Under the pieces are notes generated by a model. It made no database searches, was not told the origin of the DNA, and saw nothing but the letters and a program-made list of their open reading frames with translations. 16,565 nt of DNA from positions 1 to 16,565 of the forward strand of contig CAZKUN010000203.1 in the NCBI GenBank assembly GCA_964555935.1, read 5' to 3'. Origin of the DNA: CAZKUN01 sp964555935 (lineage in GTDB: Bacteria > Armatimonadota > Zipacnadia > Zipacnadales > VGFC01). Below are positions 7,127-14,014 of this stretch, piece after piece (position 1 is the first letter of the stretch; each line of letters starts with the position of its first letter). Position numbers and translations under genes: made by a program.

Positions 7127-8260
7127 ATGAACCGAACGTTGCTTTGGATTCCGCTGCTGGCGTGCGTATCGGCCGCCGCTATAGGTCAGCCCATCGCGGC
7201 GAGCGTCAATGTGAAGGACTTCGGCGCGGTGGGGGATGGCGCGACGGACGACACTGCCGCGATCCGGGAGGCGTTCGAGGCAGCGACGCGAGGCATTATC
7301 TCCGAACAACCGATCGAGGGCCGATCGTACGTCACATCGCTGCCCACGGTCTACTTCCCGAATGGCAAGTACTTGCTCTCCGAGCCGCTCACGCCGACGG
7401 CGAACATGCTGGGCGAGGGCAACGCAATCCTCCACCAGCCGGATCCGGCGCTGGACATCATCACCTGGGACTGGGCCTGGCGCTGGCGAATCAGCGGATT
7501 CACGTTTCTCGGTGGCCGGCATCACCTGAGCATTGGCAACGCCAACATCGACACCGGGCGCATTGTGATAGAGAACTGCGTGTTCCACAGCGCCTCAGGC
7601 GTCGCCGTGAACGTCCATGAGGGCTCGAATTCGACGCAGCTTACCATTGACGACTGCGTGATGCTCTACTGCGATCAGGCCCTCGTGAATTACTGTGACA
7701 TGGCGAAGATCGCCGACACCTGGGTCACCACGTCTCCCGACTTGGAGGGGAAGGCTGTGTTCGAGAACCACGGCTTGCTCCTTCTGGAGCACGTGCTAGG
7801 AGTGCCATTGGTGACCCGCGAGAACGATCAACGCTGGATCGACAACTACGGCGGCGTGACCTGCCGGAACGTGCGGTTCGGGGGTGAGGGCGCGGGCTTT
7901 ACGATCGTCGTGAACCGGGTCCGTTACGACCACGAGTACCCGGTCATCCCCTCGTTTCTCATCTTCGAGGCCTGCCACGTCTACGCCATGGGCAATCCGA
8001 GGCGCAAGGCCATGATCTACCTGGAGAAAGTCCCGAACCAGATCATCGTGCGGGACTGCAACGGCTTCCCCGACCTGCCGGCGGTCGCGGTGAGTGAAGG
8101 CCTTGACCTGGACGCCCATTTCGAGGACGCGAGGAAGCGCGGCGAGGCCTGCCTGCGGTTCGATATCGGCCCCGAGCAGGTCGAACTCCGGCTGCGCGAG
8201 TTGCCGCAGCAGATGCGACCGTGGCAGGTGGGGACAGCCGGCAGCGATGACGGAGAGTGA
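7127..8260 (+). CDS. Secreted pectate-lyase-superfamily (right-handed beta-helix) protein
   Basis: A protein of 377 residues with a signal peptide (MNRTLLWIPLLACVSAAAIG, 1-20). The hallmark opening of the pectate lyase superfamily follows (VNVKDFGAVGDGATDDTAAI, 27-46), as in Pfam Pectate_lyase_3, found in lyases, polygalacturonases, epimerases and phage tailspikes. The body shows short repeating coils with N/C-rich turns (RIVIENCVFH, QLTIDDCVML, VIPSFLIFEACHV), consistent with a parallel beta-helix. ATG at 7127 is chosen because of GGGGAGAGGAG ending 6 bases upstream; earlier starts lack the signal peptide at the N-terminus. It probably acts on an extracellular polysaccharide, but catalytic residues and substrate cannot be identified by eye. 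Its stop is 6 bases before the next gene, so the two are almost certainly cotranscribed. Confidence 0.85.
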   Translation: MNRTLLWIPLLACVSAAAIGQPIAASVNVKDFGAVGDGATDDTAAIREAFEAATRGIISEQPIEGRSYVTSLPTVYFPNGKYLLSEPLTPTANMLGEGNAILHQPDPALDIITWDWAWRWRISGFTFLGGRHHLSIGNANIDTGRIVIENCVFHSASGVAVNVHEGSNSTQLTIDDCVMLYCDQALVNYCDMAKIADTWVTTSPDLEGKAVFENHGLLLLEHVLGVPLVTRENDQRWIDNYGGVTCRNVRFGGEGAGFTIVVNRVRYDHEYPVIPSFLIFEACHVYAMGNPRRKAMIYLEKVPNQIIVRDCNGFPDLPAVAVSEGLDLDAHFEDARKRGEACLRFDIGPEQVELRLRELPQQMRPWQVGTAGSDDGE

Positions 8261-8266
8261 CCCGGA

Positions 8267-10363
8267 ATGCGAACGATCGGCCTCATAGGGCTGCTCGGCA
8301 CAGGCCTCTGCACCGCATGCGGCGCAGAGGAGGCGCCGTGGCTCGCGAGCGACCTGTACGATCGGTACGGTCGCGAGGATCGCGTGCTGAAGCCGTGGAC
8401 GCCCGTCCGGAGCAAGGGCCGGCGCCTCGCGGTGTGGGGACGCGAGATGGCCTGGCGCTCTGGGAGCCTTCTCCCGAGCAGCATCACCAGCGGGAACGTC
8501 GAGCTGCTCGCCCGGCCCATGCGGCTGACGGTCGCGTTCGGCGGCGAGGATCATGCGATTGCACTGAATCGCTTCGAGGTGCTCGACCGGAAGGCTAGCC
8601 GCGTGACGCTCCAAGCCACCGGCAAGACCCGCGGCATCACAGCTCGCGCCGATATGTGGATTGAGTACGACGGGTTCCTCTGGATGACGCTCAGCTTCTC
8701 GGATGAGCAGGCCGACCGGGAGGCTGAGGGGCTGCGGATCACGTGCGAGATGCCGACGGAACTGGCCACGCTCTACCAGACCTTCTCTCGCCCCCATGCC
8801 GGCTGGATCGGCGACAAGCCGATCCGCCTGCCGTGGATGGTGGAGTCGAAGGAGCAGATCGTCAACTTCTACCACTGGATCGGCAACGAGGACCGGGGGC
8901 TGGGGTTCACCTACACGTCGCTCGAGCACTGCGCGCCGGAGTCCGAGAACGCCTTCTGCGTCCTGAGCCGAGAGAGTGGGACGGTCACGTACGTCGTCAA
9001 CCTCATTGAGAAGCCCGCGGCGCTTGATGGCCGCGTCTTCCGGTTGGGCCTCCAGGCAACGCCGGTCAAACCCCTGCCGCCCGACTACCACTCAATGGTT
9101 AGCACCGGGCTGGACTGGCACGAGTGGGCGGCATGGCAGGGGATGGCGGGCAACGTCGATTCAGTCGTCATCTGGCCGCCGAACCACATGCAAGGCCTCA
9201 ACGACCCCTACAACCTCGTCGATGAGTCCGTTAAGAAGCACGTCACCTACATCCACGAACGCGGGACGGCCGCTCTGTTCACCGGGTGCCCGCAGAAGAT
9301 CAGTCCACTATCGCAAGAGTTCGAGGCATATCGGTCTGACTGGCTGGTCGAGCCCGAGTCGGTCCTCGGCTGGGAGGGCACGCCGCACTACCAGAACTGC
9401 GGCGGCTCGGAGCTGCTGCGGAAGTGGCTGTTTTACGGTTGGGCGGTGGGGATCGTGCAGCGGCACGGCATGGAGGGCATCTACTACGACGGCTGGCAGA
9501 CGGGCCAGATCGCCTGCCGTAACGCGCGACACGGGTGCGGTTGGGCGGATGAGCGCGGCGACCGGCGCGTGACCGTGCCGGTGCTGCAGGGGCGCGAGTA
9601 CAACCAGCGGATGGCGGCCTTCCTCGAAGACCATGTCGCCAGCGACCTCGTCGTGCCGGCAACGGCCCCGGACCGAGGGGACTTCCCGCGTTACCACTAC
9701 CGGCTGCACTCGTGGGAGTTCGTGCCCTCGGTGATGGGGTTTGCCACCTCGTGGCTCACCGGCGAGTTCTCCGCCTATCCGCTGCGGGGCGAGGGCACGC
9801 TCAAGCCCGAGGGGACGTTCGGCAAGTGCCTGGGGCTGGGCCTGTTTCGCAGCCGGTGTCTCTCCACGAACTGGGGCGTGCCGAATCTATTCCACCCGGT
9901 CATGTGGGAGCACTTGGAGAACCACCCGACCGACCGCCAGACCCTCATGGCGTACGCCTGGTTCCTGCCGCACGGCGTGCCCGCGGGCGAGCTGCGCTAC
10001 ATGAACCAGAACACGCTGAGGGACATCTACCGCGTGCTCGCCGAATACGAGACCCGGCGGGCGACCTTCGTTCCCGGCTGGCGCGCGAATCCCTACCTGC
10101 GGGTGGAAACCCCGGCGTTGCCGGAGGTGATGGTAGCGACGTGGAGCCACGACTCGCGGCGGCGAGTGCTGGCGGTGGTGTCGAACCTGCAGGTGGACCG
10201 GACCGAGACGGTGCGGCTGCGCTGGACCGGCGATTGGGCGCCCGAGGTTGTCAACGCCAGGACGGGCGAGAAGCTGACGACCAACGGCAACCGGCTGTCG
10301 GTCGAGCTGGAGCCCGAGTCCTTCGTGTTGCTCGGCACTGACCGCTACGCCATGAGCCGGTAA
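8267..10363 (+). CDS. Secreted glycoside-hydrolase-like protein (DUF6067-type)
   Basis: A protein of 698 residues. The N-terminus is hydrophobic (residues 4-18) and ends LCTAC-G, so it is either a lipoprotein with an imperfect lipobox (cysteine 18) or an ordinary Sec substrate. The N-terminal beta-sandwich has WIEYDGFLWMTLSF (131-144), the CEMPTELATLYQ segment (160-171), WIGNEDRGLGF (204-214) and FRLGLQATPVKPLPPDY (258-274). These match the pattern of the DUF6067 family that precedes a GH-like TIM barrel. The barrel region includes GMEGIYYDGW (401-410), where D408 is a candidate catalytic acid. The C-terminal part (about 640-690) looks like the small beta domain common in glycosidases. GGAG lies about 11 bases before ATG, inside the end of the preceding gene. 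Glycosidase activity is inferred from the family; the substrate is unknown. Confidence 0.8.
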   Translation: MRTIGLIGLLGTGLCTACGAEEAPWLASDLYDRYGREDRVLKPWTPVRSKGRRLAVWGREMAWRSGSLLPSSITSGNVELLARPMRLTVAFGGEDHAIALNRFEVLDRKASRVTLQATGKTRGITARADMWIEYDGFLWMTLSFSDEQADREAEGLRITCEMPTELATLYQTFSRPHAGWIGDKPIRLPWMVESKEQIVNFYHWIGNEDRGLGFTYTSLEHCAPESENAFCVLSRESGTVTYVVNLIEKPAALDGRVFRLGLQATPVKPLPPDYHSMVSTGLDWHEWAAWQGMAGNVDSVVIWPPNHMQGLNDPYNLVDESVKKHVTYIHERGTAALFTGCPQKISPLSQEFEAYRSDWLVEPESVLGWEGTPHYQNCGGSELLRKWLFYGWAVGIVQRHGMEGIYYDGWQTGQIACRNARHGCGWADERGDRRVTVPVLQGREYNQRMAAFLEDHVASDLVVPATAPDRGDFPRYHYRLHSWEFVPSVMGFATSWLTGEFSAYPLRGEGTLKPEGTFGKCLGLGLFRSRCLSTNWGVPNLFHPVMWEHLENHPTDRQTLMAYAWFLPHGVPAGELRYMNQNTLRDIYRVLAEYETRRATFVPGWRANPYLRVETPALPEVMVATWSHDSRRRVLAVVSNLQVDRTETVRLRWTGDWAPEVVNARTGEKLTTNGNRLSVELEPESFVLLGTDRYAMSR

Positions 10364-10364
10364 C

Positions 10365-10378
10365 GCAGGTTGGCCTGC
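10365..10378 (+). terminator. Weak hairpin just after the glycoside hydrolase gene
   Basis: GCAGG (10365-10369), loop TTGG, CCTGC (10374-10378), followed by CGTTCCCTC without a real T tract. The position directly after the stop codon suits a terminator, but the stem is short. Confidence 0.25.
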
Positions 10379-10412
10379 CGTTCCCTCATTCATCTGTGGG
10401 TCGCACTGCCTC

Positions 10413-10659
10413 GATAGACGCGAGCACGTCGTCGGTCCGTCTCGGGTTGTCGACAGGGGAGAAGAGATCGAATCACTCGCGACAGCGGCTAGTCGGGGGT
10501 GGGGCGGTCACTGGGTGGTGTGCTCAGGGGGACCCGCCATACGTCGCTGGTCCCCTTCGGGGTTGGTAGCAATAGAAGAGAGAGGATCGCACCGCTCACG
10601 CGACAGCGGCGATCTCAGGGGCCGTGCAGTCTCGCCACGTCCGACTACGTCGACGACGT
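10413..10659 (+). repeat. Family A hairpin repeat, cluster 4 (three units, last one interrupted)
   Basis: Unit 1 (10413-10441): arms GATAGAC and GTCCGTC pair at six of seven positions around a decayed core (CGAGCACGTCG). Unit 2 (10528-10555): arms GGGGACC and GGTCCCC pair perfectly around CGCCATACGTCG; CCCC (10552-10555) can also pair with GGGG (10559-10562). Unit 3 (10635-10659): CCACGTC, core CGACTACGTCG, then GACGT, where the matching arm is cut at the insertion-sequence end. Starts are 115 and 107 bases apart. Linkers carry GAAGAGATCGAATCACTCGC and GAAGAGAGAGGATCG. The whole gap from the preceding gene to the insertion sequence is otherwise empty. Confidence 0.75.
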
Positions 10660-10732
10660 CGTAGTGTCCGGAAACTCATCGTCCCAGGATCTGGGGGAAT
10701 CTGGGACCTGGGCCGACGCGCGTTCGCGGACC

Positions 10733-10760
10733 TTGCACTGGTTGACTTGTATGGTATCCT
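10733..10760 (+). promoter_or_regulatory. Possible transposase promoter
   Basis: TTGCAC (10733-10738) and TATCCT (10755-10760) are 16 bases apart, about 40 bases before the transposase start. The match to the sigma-70 consensus is weak. Confidence 0.2.
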
Positions 10761-10788
10761 CCCGCTTTCGAGTGCATCTCGCCGCCCC

Positions 10789-10793
10789 GGAGG
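10789..10793 (+). promoter_or_regulatory. Ribosome binding site for a TTG start of the transposase
   Basis: GGAGG, 6 bases before TTG at 10800. It supports TTG as initiation codon; the first in-frame ATG lies about 200 bases further in and would remove conserved N-terminal sequence. Confidence 0.6.
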
Positions 10794-10799
10794 CTCGCA

Positions 10800-11927
10800 T
10801 TGGACGAGAGTCGTTCCGCAAAGCCGTTTGGCTGGTCGCACTTCCCGTTGGTTGCGCTTGTAGCGAGACTTCTGTGCCGCGAGTTGACTCAGGAAAACGA
10901 ATACCTGCGCACGGAGAACCGTGTCCTCAGATCGAAGCTCCCCGATCGCGTCCGCTTCACTGATGAGGAGAGGCGTTCCTTCGTTGACGTTGCGCTGAAG
11001 ATGGAGCGGAAGCTGATGCGGCAGGTCGTGAGCATCGTGCAACCCGACACGATCCTGGCTTGGCAGCGTCGTCTCGAGAAGCGGAAATGGGACTACTCAG
11101 ATCGTCGGAAACGAAAGCCAGGTCGGCCACGCACGGCGCCTCAGGTTGAGGACCTGGTGTGCGGAATGGCTCGCGCCGCGGAGTGGGGCTACAAACGGAT
11201 CTCCGGCGAACTGAAGAAGGTGGGGATCCAGATCTCGAAGAGCTGCGTCGCCGACATCCTGCGGCGAAACGGGCTACCACCCTCGCCAGAACGGAGCGGT
11301 CTGAGTTGGTGCGAGTTCCTGTCTCGCCACGCAGATGTGTTGCTCTGCGCCGATCTCTTCACTCAGGAAGTCTGGACCATCGCCGGGTTACAGACGGCGT
11401 ACGTCTTCTTCGTCATCCACCGGCGGACGCGCACCGTGCTGTTGGCGCGAGCCACGTACTCCCCATGCAAGGAATGGATGCAGCAGCAGGTCCGGAATGC
11501 GCTGTGGGAATGCGATGAGTTGGGGATCAAGCCCCGGCTCTTCCTGCACGACAACGACTCATGCTTCACTCGAGCCTTCGACGCTGTCTTGCGCCGTGCG
11601 GGTGTGAGGCCGCTGAAGACGCCTCTACAGGCGCCGAACGCAAATCCACACGCCGAGCGCTGGGTCAGATCAGCAAGGCGCGAGTGTCTGAACCATTTCG
11701 TCTTACTGGGCCTCGGGAGTCTGCAGCGGGCTCTGGATCAGTATCGGATCTTCTTCAACGAGCACCGTCCTCACCAGGGCATCGGCAACCGGATTCCCAA
11801 CGACTTGCGTGGCGATGGGGAAGAGGCGACGGTTCTGCCGAGCGCGGGTGTCACTCGCTTGGACGATGTGCAAGTCGAGGAGTTCCTGGGAGGATTGCTG
11901 AGGTCATACTCCCGCAAGGCGGCGTAG
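10800..11927 (+). CDS. DDE (rve-type) transposase of an insertion sequence
   Basis: A transposase of 375 residues with an RNase H-fold integrase core, related to the IS3/IS481 group and to a lineage common in planctomycete and myxobacterial genomes. After a short coiled-coil-like stretch (about 28-45) comes the conserved PDTILAWQRRLEKRKWDYS segment (82-100), then a helix-turn-helix-like region (about 118-160, WGYKRISGELKKVGI). The likely catalytic triad is D185 (LLCADLF), D251 (FLHDNDS) and E286 (HAERWVRS); D251 to E286 has the expected spacing. The C-terminal part has the family motif EHRPHQGIGNR (331-341). There is no frameshift or internal stop, so the enzyme may be active. The start is TTG with GGAGG in front. 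The neighbouring terminal inverted repeats define the element. Confidence 0.9.
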   Translation: MDESRSAKPFGWSHFPLVALVARLLCRELTQENEYLRTENRVLRSKLPDRVRFTDEERRSFVDVALKMERKLMRQVVSIVQPDTILAWQRRLEKRKWDYSDRRKRKPGRPRTAPQVEDLVCGMARAAEWGYKRISGELKKVGIQISKSCVADILRRNGLPPSPERSGLSWCEFLSRHADVLLCADLFTQEVWTIAGLQTAYVFFVIHRRTRTVLLARATYSPCKEWMQQQVRNALWECDELGIKPRLFLHDNDSCFTRAFDAVLRRAGVRPLKTPLQAPNANPHAERWVRSARRECLNHFVLLGLGSLQRALDQYRIFFNEHRPHQGIGNRIPNDLRGDGEEATVLPSAGVTRLDDVQVEEFLGGLLRSYSRKAA

Positions 11928-12121
11928 GAGGATACAACTGAACTTGACAACCCCTGACTGAGGACCTCGCGAGCAATCTGGCCCCCGGGCTCATCGCGTC
12001 CCCAGTTCTCGTGCCAACCCAGCACGCCGGTCGGAGCGCTCTGTCGCCCTTCGTCTAACGACTCAGCAAGCAGAATCTGGGGCTCGATACCGCGGATGAG
12101 TTTGTGGACCGTGCGTGGTCT

Positions 12122-12156
12122 TGAGGGCTGACATGCTCACGCGTCAGCGTTCCTCA
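12122..12156. terminator. Stem-loop downstream of the minus-strand operon
   Basis: GCTGAC (12127-12132) pairs with GTCAGC (12143-12148), and TGAG (12122-12125) with CTCA (12153-12156) extends it across an internal loop. It lies between the insertion sequence and the amidohydrolase operon end, so it could end minus-strand transcription. No T tract follows on either strand. Confidence 0.3.
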
Positions 12157-12400
12157 CGCCAACCACCAACATCCTGCAAAGGCTCAGATTCCAGCGTGGA
12201 TGGAGTTTTTCGGAGGGACAGGCGTTCAGGTGCGCCTTCTCCACCTCGCTGATCTTGGGGAACGTATCATCCATCGCAGCCGTAACCGTCTTTGGGCCAC
12301 CGTCTATCGTGAGACTAGACACGTTGAGCGCCTCCGTTTTGGGCTGAGGTATCTTTCCTCCCCACATCTTAACTGGCTCGCATTCGTCGCGGCTCCACAA
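12137..12400 (-). CDS. Small hypothetical ORF after the amidohydrolase gene, doubtful
   Basis: An open frame of 87 codons lies 20 bases downstream of the amidohydrolase stop on the same strand, in a stretch that looks less GC-rich than the flanking genes. I do not recognise the product. It has no signal peptide, membrane segment or catalytic motif, and no convincing ribosome binding site. A shorter start at the MWGGKIPQPK methionine is equally possible. It could be a real small gene, a decayed gene end near the insertion sequence, or chance. Its 3' end overlaps the stem-loop at 12122-12156. Confidence 0.25.
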   Translation of the reverse strand: MWSRDECEPVKMWGGKIPQPKTEALNVSSLTIDGGPKTVTAAMDDTFPKISEVEKAHLNACPSEKLHPRWNLSLCRMLVVGVRNADA

Positions 12401-12420
12401 CGACCTTCATCCCCGATCGC

Positions 12421-13209
12421 TCACACCACGTTGTCGAGCAACCGTTGCATGTTCGAGCCGAGGATCTGCTCCTTCTGCGCCTCCGTGATCTGTGCCGCCA
12501 TGACCATCCCGAGTCGCTGGCCGGGATCCGAGGCGGGCATGTCCGATCCATAAAGGACCCGGTGGGCCCCCATCTTCTCGCACAGCAGCTCAATGGTGCC
12601 CGCGGTCATTGTCGTGGCGGACATGTCGCAGTAGGTGTTGGGCAGTTCGGCCAGCTCGATGCAGAATGCCGGGACGCTCGAGCCGTGAGCGGCAATGAAA
12701 TTGGCGCCGGGGTATCGCTCGGCGATTTCGTGGCTGAGTATCCCGTGGCAGAGGATCGATGAGCCTCGCTCCTGGGCGAACTCCCACGCGGGTTGGAGAG
12801 GGTCATCCAGCTCGAAGTACTGGGGCGTCTGGGGGTACAGCTCGTGGAAGTTGCCGATCTTCATTCCCCGGAAACCCAGCTCGTCGAAGCAGCGCTTCAG
12901 CTCCGCTGTCTGCACTTCCGCCCCGCCCTCGAAATAGCTGACGTAGCAGACGCCGATGACGCGCTCGGGATAGCGCCTGACGCACTCCGCGACTCGGTTG
13001 TTGGCGGCGACCATCTCCGGGGCCGCGGCGTAGTTGACGCAGATCCTGTCGATGCCAACCGCGTCGCAGACCTCCAGCAAACCATCGATGTGGCGCTCGA
13101 TCGCGTGCATCCCCGCCCACTCGTCCACGTGGCAGTGACCGTCGATGACGAAGCAGTCGTTCAGAGGCTCGTCGCTTCCGCATATCTTGGTGAAACGGTC
13201 GGTTAGCAT
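12421..13209 (-). CDS. Amidohydrolase-2 family metal-dependent hydrolase
   Basis: A protein of 262 residues, a TIM-barrel metal hydrolase of the amidohydrolase-2 (PF04909) type that includes decarboxylases and lactonases. Metal ligands are in place: HxH at H25/H27 (IDGHCHV), H155 (ILCHG), H175 (IAAHGSS) and D223 (YGSDMP). There is no signal peptide, so it is cytoplasmic. The ATG at 13209 shares one base with the stop of the upstream gene (TGATG), which implies translational coupling; GGAGG lies about 10 bases before it. The partner encoded upstream is a shorter relative lacking metal ligands, so the two may form a complex or an active/inactive pair. The substrate is unknown; in this context a small carboxylate, lactone or methylated compound is plausible. 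Confidence 0.85.
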   Translation of the reverse strand: MLTDRFTKICGSDEPLNDCFVIDGHCHVDEWAGMHAIERHIDGLLEVCDAVGIDRICVNYAAAPEMVAANNRVAECVRRYPERVIGVCYVSYFEGGAEVQTAELKRCFDELGFRGMKIGNFHELYPQTPQYFELDDPLQPAWEFAQERGSSILCHGILSHEIAERYPGANFIAAHGSSVPAFCIELAELPNTYCDMSATTMTAGTIELLCEKMGAHRVLYGSDMPASDPGQRLGMVMAAQITEAQKEQILGSNMQRLLDNVV

Positions 13210-13973
13210 CAGCTGCCCACCTCCCCGAGCAAGCGGCGCAGGTTACCCGAGGCGATGGCCTCGCGCTCCTCGGGTGGACGCAATGTCCTGGCGATCATCG
13301 ACATCGACTGCCCGATCTGGTAGAGAGGTGCCCGCGACTCGAAGAGCACCTGTCGCGGGCCGAAGAGCCGGCAGAGACACTCCAGCCCGCGCCAGCCCTG
13401 GTAGCCGGCGGTCCCGATGTGGAAATTGGGGTACTCCGCCATGAGGGGATACCAGTTGCGCTCCCACTGGGTGAGCTTGGAGTGCGTCAGAATCACCGGG
13501 AGATCCGGGTACGTCGCGCAGATGTGCGCGAGGTCGTTCCAGACCGGGGTCTGGTTCTCCCACTCCACCACCAACGGCATGTGTGCTGCCTCCAGCGCCC
13601 CGAGAAGCACTCCATAGGCCCACGGGATATACCCGTCGCTGGACCCCCACGTGCCGAAGATCAGGCGAGCCATCCTCACTCCGGAGCCGAGCATCCGCTC
13701 CACGAGTTCCGGCCCCGGGGGGATTTGCCCGGTGTGATGATGCGCGACCACCCACGCGGGATGCAGCCGGTCGCTCTTCGCGATCTCCTCCATCAGGGCC
13801 GCGTTGCCCCGGTCGATATCCCACCGACAGGCCCATGCATGCCAGACCATGGCCTCGGCCACGCCGAAGGCGTCCATGTGTCGCAGCAGCTCATCGGCGG
13901 AGTAGAAATGCCGTGGGTCGCGGTCCGGGACCGTCCCGATACGTGCATTTGCGTCCAAGAACTCAAACCGCAT
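13209..13973 (-). CDS. Amidohydrolase-like protein with degenerate active site
   Basis: A protein of 254 residues that follows the amidohydrolase-2 layout, but most metal ligands are gone. The first-strand HxH is replaced by DANAR (7-11), the mid-barrel histidine position reads LVVEWEN (134-140), and the final aspartate region reads VLFESRAP (199-206) in place of GSDxP. H164 (ILTHSK) is the only expected ligand clearly kept. It is cytoplasmic. The start ATG at 13973 is preceded by AGGGAG five bases away. It lies 41 bases after the MttB-family gene and overlaps the next amidohydrolase by one base. It may be a pseudoenzyme subunit or have a changed, possibly metal-independent, activity. It could also belong to a recognised divergent subfamily that I cannot name. 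Confidence 0.7.
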   Translation of the reverse strand: MRFEFLDANARIGTVPDRDPRHFYSADELLRHMDAFGVAEAMVWHAWACRWDIDRGNAALMEEIAKSDRLHPAWVVAHHHTGQIPPGPELVERMLGSGVRMARLIFGTWGSSDGYIPWAYGVLLGALEAAHMPLVVEWENQTPVWNDLAHICATYPDLPVILTHSKLTQWERNWYPLMAEYPNFHIGTAGYQGWRGLECLCRLFGPRQVLFESRAPLYQIGQSMSMIARTLRPPEEREAIASGNLRRLLGEVGS

Positions 13974-14014
13974 GCGCGCTCCCTCTCTTCCGGCGGCGAT
14001 CCCACGCCCGCCCG

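Larger units (their letters stand above)
10660..12114 (+). mobile_element. Insertion sequence with DDE transposase, about 1.45 kb
   Basis: Imperfect terminal inverted repeats are visible. Left 10661-10680 (starts GTAGTGTCCGG, ends AAACTCATC) matches the complement of 12095-12114 at 15 of 20 positions, including nine in a row at the inner end. One intact transposase gene lies between them. The left end abuts the family A hairpin arm GACGT (10655-10659). The right side continues CGTGG (12114-12118), which would complete GACGTGG if a 3-base CGT duplication is assumed. The outer limits are uncertain by a base or two. There is no second ORF or passenger gene. Confidence 0.7.

Noticed and set aside
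7796..9091. A 431-codon minus-strand frame spanning the pectate-lyase and glycoside hydrolase genes
   Set aside because: It crosses two well-supported plus-strand genes and shows no recognisable domain.
10413..10659. Family A hairpins as integron attC sites
   Set aside because: No cassette ORFs lie between hairpins and the paired 7-base attC core motifs are not seen.
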